Source of the DNA: Clostridiales bacterium
Lineage (GTDB): Bacteria > Bacillota > Clostridia > Tissierellales > Sedimentibacteraceae
NCBI GenBank assembly: GCA_003487955.1
Contig: DNNJ01000032.1
Span: 13,036-24,754 of the forward strand
Direction: 5' to 3'
DNA: 11,719 nt
Within the stretch, counting starts at the first letter, position 1; each line of letters opens with the position of its first letter. Under the pieces are notes generated by a model. That model was given only the letters and a program-made list of their open reading frames with translations. It was not told the origin of the DNA and searched no databases. The translations under genes and the position numbers were made by a program. Below, in pieces: positions 1-6,408 of this stretch.

Positions 1-678
1 ACTAATTTGGCGAACTATTTAGGATTGAATACTGATGCAGATGAAGTAAAATTAAATGACAAAAAAGAAGTATCAGAATGGTCGATGGATGCGGTGAACT
101 TTGTTCTTAAAAACAAATTCATGCAAGGTGTCGGCAATGATATGTTTTCTCCTAAATCAAATATAACAAGAGAACAAACCTATATTATTATGTATAGAAT
201 ACTAAATGAAACTGAATTTTATTCTTTATTTGATAAAGCGAGCGAAGCATGGGGCTGGTTTTATGTTGGAACTATGCCTTTGAAAGGAACACCGGGATTA
301 CCTATTGTTGGAATTGATACCGAATCAGGAATATGTTTCGAAGTGGATTATGAAGGTATCGAAACTTTAGAAGACTTGGAGAACTATTTAAAAACAATAT
401 TTTCTGATGAAAAGGTTGAGGGCATGCTAAAATCCGGCAGATACTTTGACGTGGACGGCAAATTGTGTGCCTATGGTATGGCCAGAGGTACTAATCATAG
501 TTATGGCAAAATAGCGGAAGTAAATAAGAATATTATAAGTGGAAATAAAATCGAGTATACTGTTTCAGTTGAAAAATTAGATTATAACTATGAATTGGAA
601 GGATATGAAGAATTCACATTTGTTACTGAAAAAAGCGGTGATTTCTGGGCGTTTTCAGAATTCCCTGCATGGTGGTAA
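1..678 (+). CDS. S-layer-homology (SLH) protein with IseA-like C-terminal domain, 5'-truncated by window edge
   Basis: The frame is open to base 1, so the true start lies upstream; the TTG at 7 is internal. Codons from about 25 to 65 read like an SLH repeat: a Trp-containing helix followed by GVGNDMFSPKSNITREQ, the typical 'F.P...ITREQ' ending. SLH repeats bind secondary cell-wall polymers and hold proteins on the outer surface. The remaining ~150 residues (ETLEDLENYLKTIFSDEKVE, then YFDVDGKLCAYGMARG) resemble the IseA/YoeB family, known in Bacillus as an inhibitor of cell-wall DL-endopeptidases. The SLH call is fairly safe; the IseA call is from pattern memory and moderate. If right, the protein would be a wall-anchored regulator of autolysins. 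The small lipoprotein gene follows after ~57 bases, so the two may be co-transcribed. No signal peptide is visible because the N-terminus is missing. Confidence 0.7.
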   Translation, partial: TNLANYLGLNTDADEVKLNDKKEVSEWSMDAVNFVLKNKFMQGVGNDMFSPKSNITREQTYIIMYRILNETEFYSLFDKASEAWGWFYVGTMPLKGTPGLPIVGIDTESGICFEVDYEGIETLEDLENYLKTIFSDEKVEGMLKSGRYFDVDGKLCAYGMARGTNHSYGKIAEVNKNIISGNKIEYTVSVEKLDYNYELEGYEEFTFVTEKSGDFWAFSEFPAWW

Positions 679-735
679 AACCTGGGGATGGCAAAGGCAA
701 TGAACTTTGGAGTAAGTATATATATGGAGAAAAGA

Positions 736-1024
736 ATGAAAATTAAAGTGTTGTTATTTTTAATATTTTCAATGATATTATTAAGTTCTTGTTCAGTTGA
801 GACGGAAGAAAAATTAAACGGTATAAAAGGTTCCGAAAACACAGAAATAGAAAAAATTAATAATAATAACGAAAATCCTGAAGAAGAAATATTCAACAAA
901 ACCTGCAAAGATAGATGAAGTTACATTTAAAATAGAATATTATGACAATTCAAAAGGTGAGAATTTCGAAGATGTATTTAAGTGGGACGGTAAGGAATTT
1001 TTTAAGAAGGATGGGTTTGAATGA
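736..1024 (+). pseudogene. Small lipoprotein gene interrupted by a frameshift
   Basis: The N-terminus MKIKVLLFLIFSMILLSSCS is a classic lipoprotein signal peptide with lipobox LLSSC. I prefer ATG 736, with GGAG at 726-729 six bases before it; ATG 724 (GGAG at 709-712) is an alternative and ATG 688 lacks a reason. The frame runs through a polar Asn/Glu-rich stretch and stops at TGA 916-918. The neighbouring frame is clearly coding-like from about 887 to TGA 1022-1024 (KIDEVTFKIEYYDNSKGENF, then a Trp/Lys/Phe-rich end). Moving from the first to the second frame near the GAAGAAGAAAT at 880-890 gives a protein of roughly 95 residues. One extra base (or two missing) explains it. It is either a real null mutation or a sequencing indel. 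The neighbouring long genes are intact, which argues weakly for a real lesion. I do not recognise the family. Confidence 0.6.
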
Positions 1025-1091
1025 AACCAAGTATAAACGTGAAAGTAAAGCATATATGTTACACAAATTTAAAATCGAAAGGAACTATTTT

Positions 1092-2789
1092 ATGAAAAGA
1101 AAAATATTTTTATTTTCTCTTTTATTATTATTTATTTTTGCTATTTTTATTTACTCTAACAAGCAAAATGACGTTTTTAAAAAATCCGAATTACATAGTA
1201 ATATCAATTTAATTGAAGGAGTGAAAGAAAGCTTGGGAACGCTTAATATTACTGTAGATCCTAAAATTGAATTACTTACTGCAGTTCAACAGCAAGCTGA
1301 ATATGATGTTTTATCAAGACTTGATTTTGATTATAAAGAGGAAATGAATGAATACTTTAATACATATAAAAATCATAAGGTTGTAAAAACCTTTAATAAA
1401 TTAAGAATCAGGGGGTTTAGTTATGATGCACCTCCTAATGTTATGTTGTATCTTTCAAACAACCTGACTGTAGATGAAAACACAAAAATACCTGACGATT
1501 TAATTGCAAGGGCATCCGGAGAGAAAAAACTTTCAAGTTTTATTAATGAATTAAAAGATTTTAGTTATGAATCAGATTTTAATAAATTTTACGAACAAAA
1601 TATTCCATTTTATCAAGCAATGATTGATAATGTATACGGCAAGATTAAGGATATGGAATTAATCGATTCTTTAGATAGTTATTACGGAATGGAAGTCAAC
1701 TCCTATAATTTAATCTTATCACCACTTCTTCATGCCGGAGGGTATGGTCCAAAAGTAGAGGCAGATAATGGATTGTACGATGTCTACGGTATAATAGGTC
1801 CCGATGGCATAATTAATAACGATGAAAGCGTCGTAATACCGGATTACTCAAGTGAGGCAATTCTTTATATAGTATGGCATGAATTCAGTCATTCCTTTGT
1901 TAATCCTACAACTGAAAAGTTTATTGATGAGATTAGTATGTATGGTGATTTGTATTCCAAGATAGAAAACCAAATGGAATCTCAGGCTTACACTAATTGG
2001 CAAACTTGCGTAAATGAACATATAGTACGAGCAATTACAGCAAGATTAATATATTTAAATCAGGGACAGTCTGCATATGACTCAACAATAGCAAAAGAAA
2101 GAGCAAATGGTTTTTATTATGTTCCTGCATTGTGTGATAGCTTTGCAAAGTATGAAGAAAACCGGGGTAAATATCCTACATTTGAAAGCTATTATCCTGA
2201 GCTTATAAATGTTTTTAAAGAACTCTCTGAGCAGGAATTAGGTGAAGAATTCTTTAAAATTGATTTTTTAGGTCCAATTAACGCTTCTTTCAATAATCTT
2301 GATTCAATTGATATCGCAATCATTATGCCAACAAATGAGAAAAATGCAGAAATTCAAGATGAAATTTATTTTTATGTGGAAAAAATAAAAGATAAATTTT
2401 TTCCTAATGCTGAAATGATTAAGGATACAGAAGCTTTAAATCGGGATCTTGGTGATTATACAATAATTGCATATGGTACCTTTGAAGGCAATACATGGCT
2501 ACAGGAACATAAAGATAGCTTTCCCTTCAAAGTTGAGGAAGATAAGATAACTGCTGACAAAGTCTATGGGGATACCGGCATGATAATGATTAGTGCAATG
2601 CCAAATCCTCAGAACTATAAGAACCCTTTAGTAATTTATACCGCACAAGATTCGGAGGATATTATAGAAATAAACAATGTTTTCCATGGACCAACCGATT
2701 TTATTATTTCAAAGGATGGAGAAGAGTTATATTCTGGATTCTATGATAAAAATAAAGAAAATTGGAGTTTCCCTATGGTTGAACAATAA
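1092..2789 (+). CDS. Membrane-anchored DUF4932 zinc metalloprotease-like protein
   Basis: 565 residues from ATG 1092. AAAGGAA at 1079-1084 sits seven bases before this ATG and the protein then opens with a basic MKRK and a hydrophobic segment (about residues 5-21). The longer frame from 942 overlaps the lipoprotein's real coding frame and has no comparable site, so I rejected it. Residues ~53-120 (VDPKIELLTAVQQQAEYDVL, a YKNHKVV stretch, FSYDAPPNV) match the DUF4932 pattern as I know it. H263-E264-F265-S266-H267 is an HExxH zinc motif, and N308-E309-H310 supplies a plausible third ligand, Glu309, as in gluzincin-type peptidases. The last ~150 residues include IYTAQDSED and a FHGPTDF motif, apparently a second conserved domain. 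The protein is predicted to act outside the membrane; its substrate is unknown. It sits between the surface genes and the esterase-like gene, all on the same strand. Confidence 0.82.
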   Translation: MKRKIFLFSLLLLFIFAIFIYSNKQNDVFKKSELHSNINLIEGVKESLGTLNITVDPKIELLTAVQQQAEYDVLSRLDFDYKEEMNEYFNTYKNHKVVKTFNKLRIRGFSYDAPPNVMLYLSNNLTVDENTKIPDDLIARASGEKKLSSFINELKDFSYESDFNKFYEQNIPFYQAMIDNVYGKIKDMELIDSLDSYYGMEVNSYNLILSPLLHAGGYGPKVEADNGLYDVYGIIGPDGIINNDESVVIPDYSSEAILYIVWHEFSHSFVNPTTEKFIDEISMYGDLYSKIENQMESQAYTNWQTCVNEHIVRAITARLIYLNQGQSAYDSTIAKERANGFYYVPALCDSFAKYEENRGKYPTFESYYPELINVFKELSEQELGEEFFKIDFLGPINASFNNLDSIDIAIIMPTNEKNAEIQDEIYFYVEKIKDKFFPNAEMIKDTEALNRDLGDYTIIAYGTFEGNTWLQEHKDSFPFKVEEDKITADKVYGDTGMIMISAMPNPQNYKNPLVIYTAQDSEDIIEINNVFHGPTDFIISKDGEELYSGFYDKNKENWSFPMVEQ

Positions 2790-2799
2790 TTATGGATAT

Positions 2800-2838
2800 G
2801 GAGGTATTATTATTTTGACAATATTAAATTATTGTTAA
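2800..2838 (+). other. Orphan ribosome binding site with a 7-codon ORF (possible leader peptide)
   Basis: GGAGG at 2800-2804 is a perfect Shine-Dalgarno core that serves no long gene. Ten bases later TTG 2815 opens a 7-codon frame reading MTILNYC and ending at TAA 2836-2838. This lies 70 bases before the esterase-like ATG and 33 bases before a hairpin that hides that gene's binding site, which is the layout of some translational attenuators. The start is a weak TTG and such a short frame can arise by chance. Confidence 0.22.
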
Positions 2839-2870
2839 TCGATGAAAATATGTGAAATTAAAAAAATAGC

Positions 2871-2903
2871 ATTACTCTCTTACAAAGTAGTGAAAGGAGT
2901 AAT
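2871..2903 (+). promoter_or_regulatory. Hairpin sequestering the ribosome binding site of the esterase-like gene
   Basis: ATTACTCTCTT (2871-2881) can pair with AAAGGAGTAAT (2893-2903) around an 11-nt loop. There are seven perfect outer pairs (ATTACTC/GAGTAAT), one G-U pair, one C-A mismatch and two inner A-T pairs. The 3' arm contains the AAAGGAG binding site of the gene starting at 2909. No T-run follows, so any effect would be on translation rather than transcription termination. Confidence 0.5.
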
Positions 2904-2908
2904 AAACA

Positions 2909-4162
2909 ATGAAAAAAACCCGTGAAAAATCAATTCTGGTTATTCTTTTAGCTACAGTAATACTTATCATAATATTGTTTTTCATTGTATTAAATTTAAA
3001 TTTGGCTTCTACGGATTATGAATATCGTCAATTAGCTTTGCCGGATAATTTCAGTATGCCTGATGCGCGTGTCATAGCAATAGGTACTGCTACACACGGC
3101 AATGCGGAACCATATGATATTACAATTGAAATGCTTCAAAAAATGAAAGAAGAAAGAGGTAGCGTTGCATTCGTTTTAGAAGAATTAACGGGAGATGGTG
3201 CAAGAATAAATCAAATTCACTCCTATTATGATGATGAGCAAGAAAGGCCTCTTGGATTTTACAACGTATATAACAACAGTGAAATGAACCGATTATTATC
3301 TTGGGTTAAATCCGAAGATGTTAATTTATACGGTATTGATATTCAATCCATATATCAAACAGTAGAAGTAATTAAAAACTTTCTTAATGAAAAGGGATAC
3401 TCGGATACAAATATAGATAAATTGCGTTCTGAAACAGATGAGGAATTTGAAAAGCAAATGATTATTGAAAATATAGAAAGTATAATGGATGAATTGTTAA
3501 AAAGCAAGACTATAGAAGAACGTGAATTTGATTATATTTCGCACCTGATACACTGCGTACAAATGAATTATGAATATGTAGCGGGTGGAGAACAAGATAA
3601 CGTCAGAGATAAAATGATGGCTGAAAACGTATTGTGGGTTATGGAACATGAATTGAAGCATTATAATAATGAGAATATTATATTGTTAACACATAGCGGT
3701 CATATCATAGAAGATGATTTTACAATGAATTTTAGGGATATGTTGTATATTAACGCGGAAAATAAGGATATACTGTATGTTACTATGGGACATCATTTAT
3801 CAAATTACCTTGGCGATGATTATTATACTATAGTAACTGAAGCTAAAAACAATTCTTTTTTAGCTGATAGCAATCTCCCCAACGATAAGAGAAAATTGTT
3901 TTCAATTGAGCGTAAGGGCTCATTAATAGATGCTATAGGTGCGGAGTCACCAAGTATCAAGTTTTGCACATCGGAATATCTGAAACAAGCAGGCATAGCC
4001 ACATGGGACCTAACGTTAATTGGCTCTTACTTTAATAATATAAATACTTTTATTCCTGCCCGTTTTACAATAAATACTAATGTAGAAACATGTTTTGATG
4101 CTATGTTGTACTTCGACCAGCTTACTCCTAATATCGACAACAGGAGCTACCTTGATAAATGA
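2909..4162 (+). CDS. Membrane-anchored erythromycin-esterase-family protein with altered active site
   Basis: 417 residues from ATG 2909, with GAAAGGAG at 2892-2899. Residues ~9-31 form one hydrophobic N-terminal anchor, so the catalytic domain should lie outside the cell. Family landmarks are in order: GTATHG at 59-64 (family usual GEATHG), VRDKMMAEN at 232-240 (RD..MAEN), and LTHSGHI from about 260, equivalent to the W.HN.H block. The family includes EreA/EreB macrolide esterases and many uncharacterised bacterial relatives. The His of THG (H63) and the late histidines H262/H265 are kept, but the Glu equivalent to EreB Glu43 is Thr60. That makes ordinary macrolide-esterase activity doubtful. 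The C-terminus (ending in LTPN, then a few residues) looks complete. It may be an envelope enzyme on another ester or a non-catalytic relative. Family assignment is confident, the substrate is not. Confidence 0.82.
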   Translation: MKKTREKSILVILLATVILIIILFFIVLNLNLASTDYEYRQLALPDNFSMPDARVIAIGTATHGNAEPYDITIEMLQKMKEERGSVAFVLEELTGDGARINQIHSYYDDEQERPLGFYNVYNNSEMNRLLSWVKSEDVNLYGIDIQSIYQTVEVIKNFLNEKGYSDTNIDKLRSETDEEFEKQMIIENIESIMDELLKSKTIEEREFDYISHLIHCVQMNYEYVAGGEQDNVRDKMMAENVLWVMEHELKHYNNENIILLTHSGHIIEDDFTMNFRDMLYINAENKDILYVTMGHHLSNYLGDDYYTIVTEAKNNSFLADSNLPNDKRKLFSIERKGSLIDAIGAESPSIKFCTSEYLKQAGIATWDLTLIGSYFNNINTFIPARFTINTNVETCFDAMLYFDQLTPNIDNRSYLDK

Positions 4163-4252
4163 AATATCGTGCAGAGTTATTAGATTTTTAAGATGTATTA
4201 AAGCAATGATCCTTTGTTATGCGCTAAATGTTTATAGAGAAGAGGGAGAGAA

Positions 4253-4486
4253 AATCCTGCAGTTGAGAATCAAGCAACAGACCGTGCTTTTCGTATAGGA
4301 CAGACTAAGAATGTAATGGTGCATAAATTTGTAACAAAAGGAACAATTGAAGAAAAGATAGATACTATCATTGAAGAAAAACAGAAATTATCAAAAGCTT
4401 TATTAGCTTCAGGGGGAGAACAGTGGATAACAGAGTACAATAATGAGAAACTTATGAAGATATTTGCATTAGGTGGTGATATATAG
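4253..4486 (+). pseudogene. SNF2-family helicase, 3' remnant only
   Basis: Reading in the frame that ends at TAG 4484-4486 gives [20 protein letters not shown], then a typical SNF2 C-terminal tail ([32 protein letters not shown]). [11 protein letters not shown] is helicase motif VI with its arginine-finger region. Family members are ~1000 residues; only about 78 remain. Homology begins abruptly at the NPAVEN motif, which normally follows two Trp residues; here the codons before it are unrelated and a stop lies at 4235-4237. The fragment has no start codon or binding site. A deletion has therefore removed everything upstream of motif VI and joined the tail to DNA just after the esterase-like gene. 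Bases 4163-4252 hold nothing else I can support. Confidence 0.85.
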
Positions 4487-4620
4487 TGAGTTACGGTGGA
4501 TTTCCCAAATATGAATCAGCGGCGGACATATTGGAGAAAAAGAGCCACTTTTTGAGTGGTCTCGGACGGGGTTATTGTCAAGTTTTGAATATTTACGAAA
4601 ACGGACTTTTCGGGTTATAA
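4486..4620 (+). pseudogene. Truncated start of a SWIM zinc-finger-like protein
   Basis: GTG 4486 overlaps the SNF2 stop codon by one base (TAGTG), a translational-coupling arrangement. The first residues, MSYGGFPKYESAAD, resemble the N-terminus of the SWIM zinc-finger proteins that often sit next to bacterial SNF2 helicases; this is from memory of such pairs. After about residue 17 the likeness stops. The frame then runs through a hairpin-rich stretch and ends at TAA 4618-4620, giving 44 residues against several hundred for the family. The zinc-binding part is absent, so the gene is broken. The identity is inferred mainly from neighbourhood plus a dozen residues. Confidence 0.5.
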
Positions 4621-4622
4621 CC
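4535..4622 (+). repeat. Cluster of short inverted repeats at the deletion junction
   Basis: This stretch carries AAAAAG/CTTTTT around AGCCA, an overlapping GAGCCACT/AGTGGtCTC stem with one bulged T, CGAAAA/TTTTCG around CGGAC, and the perfect 10-base palindrome GGTTATAACC at 4613-4622. It lies exactly where the SWIM-like reading frame loses homology. It could be the scar or end of a small mobile element or a former terminator. I cannot identify an element. A TATAAT at 4642-4647 downstream may be the MFS gene's -10 box, but no -35 box at proper spacing is visible. Confidence 0.35.
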
Positions 4623-4664
4623 ATGACATAGATTAATTTAATATAATTGTAACGGAGGATTAAC

Positions 4665-5825
4665 ATGGGAAATATTATTGCATTAGGATTAGTTAGTTTC
4701 TTTTCGGATATCAGTGCTGAGATGGTGTATCCCATCATTCCATTGTATTTAACATCTGTCTTTAGTGTGACTCCTGCAATTGTCGGCATAATAGAGGGAA
4801 TTGCGGAAAGTGTAGCCAGCCTTTTAAAGGTATTCAGCGGTTATATTACCGATAAATATAAGAATAAAAAACAAATTGCATTTGCAGGTTATGCTGCAGG
4901 TTTATTATATAAAATCGCATTAATATTTGCAGGATCTTGGGGAGGTATTTTGGGCGCCAGGGTAATTGACAGAATCGGCAAAGGAATACGTACGTCTCCA
5001 AGGGATGTAATGGTAAGCGAAAGTGCAGATAAAAATCATATGGGAAAGGCTTTTGGCATCCATAAAGCATTAGATATGGCTGGTTCTGCCATTGGAATTT
5101 TTGTTGCTTACTATATATTAAAAAACTACAGCAGCGCATTTAATTATAAATATTTCTTTTTATTATCTATAATTCCTGCTGTTTTAGGTTTAATGATGTT
5201 TTTCTTTATTAAAGAAAAATCCGAAAAAAGAATTGTTAAAGAAAGAGAGCCATTTTGGAATGATATTAAAAAGCTTGATAATCAGTTGAAGTTGTATTTA
5301 TTGGTAGCGTTTCTGTTTACATTGGGGAATTCATCCAATACATTCTTGTTGTTAAGAGCAAAGAGCGTAGGATTTGATGATACAACAGTTATTTTTTTAT
5401 ACTTTATTTATAATATTACTGCTTCAATATTGTCTGTACCATTGGGGAAATTATCAGATAAAGTAGGAAGAAAAAGTATCTTAGTATCCGGTTACATCAT
5501 ATTTTCGGTTGTATATTTTATTTTCGGATTCGCTTATAACAAAATTATTATGGTTTTTGCATTTGTATTATACGGTTTGTATACAGCCATGACTTCAGGT
5601 GTTGAAAGAGCATTTATAGCAGAAATTTCACCTAAGGAGATAAAAGGAACTATGCTTGGGCTGCATGCAACTATTGTAGGAATTGCACTTTTGCCTGCCA
5701 GCGCTATAGCGGGATTTTTATGGAACTTATTTGGCGCAAAGATTCCATTCATATTAGGAGCCTGTATGTCATTAGGCGCTGCGTCTATAATTAAAATATT
5801 CATGAAGGACAAAGTCAAAGCATAA
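4665..5825 (+). CDS. MFS transporter, 12-TM drug/solute exporter type
   Basis: 386 residues from ATG 4665, with GGAGG at 4654-4658 six bases upstream. The protein is hydrophobic throughout, in a pattern fitting about 12 membrane segments. Residues ~8-25 (SFFSDISAEMVYPIIPLYLT) and DRIGKGIRTSPRD at ~102-114 are hallmarks of one MFS subgroup I recognise by sequence. GKLSDKVGRKS at 261-271 is the MFS motif-A copy between segments 8 and 9; the copy between segments 2 and 3 (GYITDKYKNKK) is degenerate. The substrate cannot be told; related proteins are usually annotated only as MFS transporters, some as drug or metalloid exporters. It is an intact gene set between two lots of gene debris, so it may have arrived with, or survived, local rearrangement. 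It ends just before a hairpin that is not a normal terminator. Confidence 0.85.
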   Translation: MGNIIALGLVSFFSDISAEMVYPIIPLYLTSVFSVTPAIVGIIEGIAESVASLLKVFSGYITDKYKNKKQIAFAGYAAGLLYKIALIFAGSWGGILGARVIDRIGKGIRTSPRDVMVSESADKNHMGKAFGIHKALDMAGSAIGIFVAYYILKNYSSAFNYKYFFLLSIIPAVLGLMMFFFIKEKSEKRIVKEREPFWNDIKKLDNQLKLYLLVAFLFTLGNSSNTFLLLRAKSVGFDDTTVIFLYFIYNITASILSVPLGKLSDKVGRKSILVSGYIIFSVVYFIFGFAYNKIIMVFAFVLYGLYTAMTSGVERAFIAEISPKEIKGTMLGLHATIVGIALLPASAIAGFLWNLFGAKIPFILGACMSLGAASIIKIFMKDKVKA

Positions 5826-5860
5826 TGGGACAGTGGGGACGTATCAAAACTGTCCCACTG
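5826..5860 (+). repeat. Hairpin repeat of the CAGTGGGGACG type after the MFS stop
   Basis: TGGGACAGT (5826-5834) pairs perfectly with ACTGTCCCA (5849-5857). A second, overlapping pairing, CAGTGGGGAC with GTCCCACTG, is possible with one bulge. The stop codon of the MFS gene abuts it. No T-run follows (next bases CTGCCTCG), so I do not call it an intrinsic terminator. A related CAGTGGGGGACGG occurs at 6165-6177. Confidence 0.5.
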
Positions 5861-5889
5861 CCTCGTTATAAAGGACGTGAAGCTATTAA

Positions 5890-5998
5890 GTTTATGATAC
5901 AACTCAAGATTTGAATGCTGGTATTAATTTTAAGGAAAGCTTACATAAAAGGTGTAAAATTTGTAGCCTGTAATAATTCATTAACAGCATATAACATA
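5890..5998 (+). pseudogene. DsrE-family-like fragment, frameshifted
   Basis: One frame gives VYDTTQDLNAGINFKESLHK (from 5890). The next frame continues from about 5948 as KGVKFVACNNSLTAYNI. 'GVKFVACNNSL' is a hallmark stretch of DsrE/YchN-like sulfur-relay-related proteins. The two pieces join into one sensible sequence if one indel is allowed near CATAAAAGG (5945-5952). Neither the N-terminal half nor the C-terminus of a DsrE protein is visible, and there is no start codon with a binding site. I read it as a decayed internal piece. The motif recognition is from memory and short. Confidence 0.45.
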
Positions 5999-6091
5999 AC
6001 GATTAGATTGTTGGCTGACATAGAAGAAGGAGAAAAGTCAGTGGGGAAAAAAGGGTGGCTCTCAGCGGATGATGTCGAGGCTAAAGGTTGA
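5999..6091 (+). pseudogene. Antitoxin-like C-terminal fragment fused in frame to the DsrE-like piece
   Basis: In the same frame as the VACNNSL piece, the next codons read TIRLLADIEEGEKSVGKKGW and then LSADDVEAKG, ending at TGA 6089-6091. This looks like the C-terminal end of clostridial Phd/YefM-type antitoxins, which often finish with a 'LLAEL..GE.S..E.GWLS.DDVEA.LG' pattern. Nothing of the DNA-binding N-terminus precedes it, and no RelE/ParE toxin follows. The resulting 58-codon ORF from ATG 5915 has no ribosome binding site, so it is probably not expressed. Antitoxin identity is a low-to-moderate guess. Confidence 0.35.
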
Positions 6092-6352
6092 ATTTATAAC
6101 TAATCCAAGCGGAACAATTTCCATTGTTTTAAAAAATATAGATAGCATAATTGACAAGTAAGTCCAGTGGGGGACGGTTCTTTGGAGGAGAAAAAATAAG
6201 AAAAATTATTTTTTTATTGTTATAGCAGCTGGAGCTATTGCCATGGTTAAATAAAACAAATATTTTTATTTTCTTCATTTGCATATATTGTCGAATTGAA
6301 TGTACGAAAGTGGCCATAATTTTAGGATTATTGATTTACAGGTCAAAAACTA
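6087..6352 (+). other. Gene-poor stretch with short coding-like scraps
   Basis: Frame 6087-6161 reads VEFITNPSGTISIVLKNIDS plus four more residues and a stop; it has coding character but no start or binding site and I cannot name it. Then comes CAGTGGGGGACGGTTC (6165-6180), like the repeat after the MFS gene. A third frame ending at TAA 6252-6254 reads KNKKNYFFIVIAAGAIAMVK, a single-membrane-segment scrap. Nothing supportable is seen from 6255 to 6352. I regard the whole as decayed DNA. Confidence 0.3.
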
Positions 6353-6381
6353 TTGATTATTTATAGATTTAGGGTTATAAT
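6353..6381 (+). promoter_or_regulatory. Sigma-A-type promoter of the AAA/DUF4143 gene
   Basis: TTGATT (6353-6358) and TATAAT (6376-6381) are separated by 17 bases. The predicted start of transcription lies about 20 bases before the ATG at 6409, and GGGGGGAG (6397-6404) is the ribosome binding site, slightly close (four bases) to the ATG. Confidence 0.65.
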
Positions 6382-6408
6382 ACAAGTAATTATTTAGGGG
6401 GGAGTTAT

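Noticed and set aside
588..908. Reverse-strand 106-codon ORF
   Set aside because: It is antisense to the lipoprotein and the SLH protein end; its hydrophobicity mirrors the AT-rich coding strand.
942..1091. Upstream extension of the DUF4932 gene to ATG 942
   Set aside because: It overlaps the out-of-frame end of the lipoprotein, adds non-homologous residues before an obvious MKRK-hydrophobic N-terminus, and ATG 1092 has a good AAAGGAA binding site.
2815..2851. Promoter at TTGACA 2815-2820 for the esterase-like gene
   Set aside because: No acceptable -10 box occurs 16-18 bases downstream; the only TATAAT-like sequence (GTTAAT) is 13 bases away.
4095..4298. 67-codon ORF over the end of the esterase-like gene
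   Set aside because: It is an out-of-frame shadow; the real coding signal after 4253 is in the SNF2 frame.
4469..4789. Reverse-strand 106-codon ORF
   Set aside because: It lies antisense to the SNF2/SWIM remnants and the MFS start, has no binding site and no family features.
5826..5860. Intrinsic terminator for the MFS gene
   Set aside because: The stem is good but no T-run follows, and a similar sequence recurs at 6165-6177, so a dispersed repeat is more likely.
6129..6317. Reverse-strand 62-codon ORF in the gene-poor gap
   Set aside because: No binding site or recognisable motif; it runs through the G-rich repeat and AT-rich debris.
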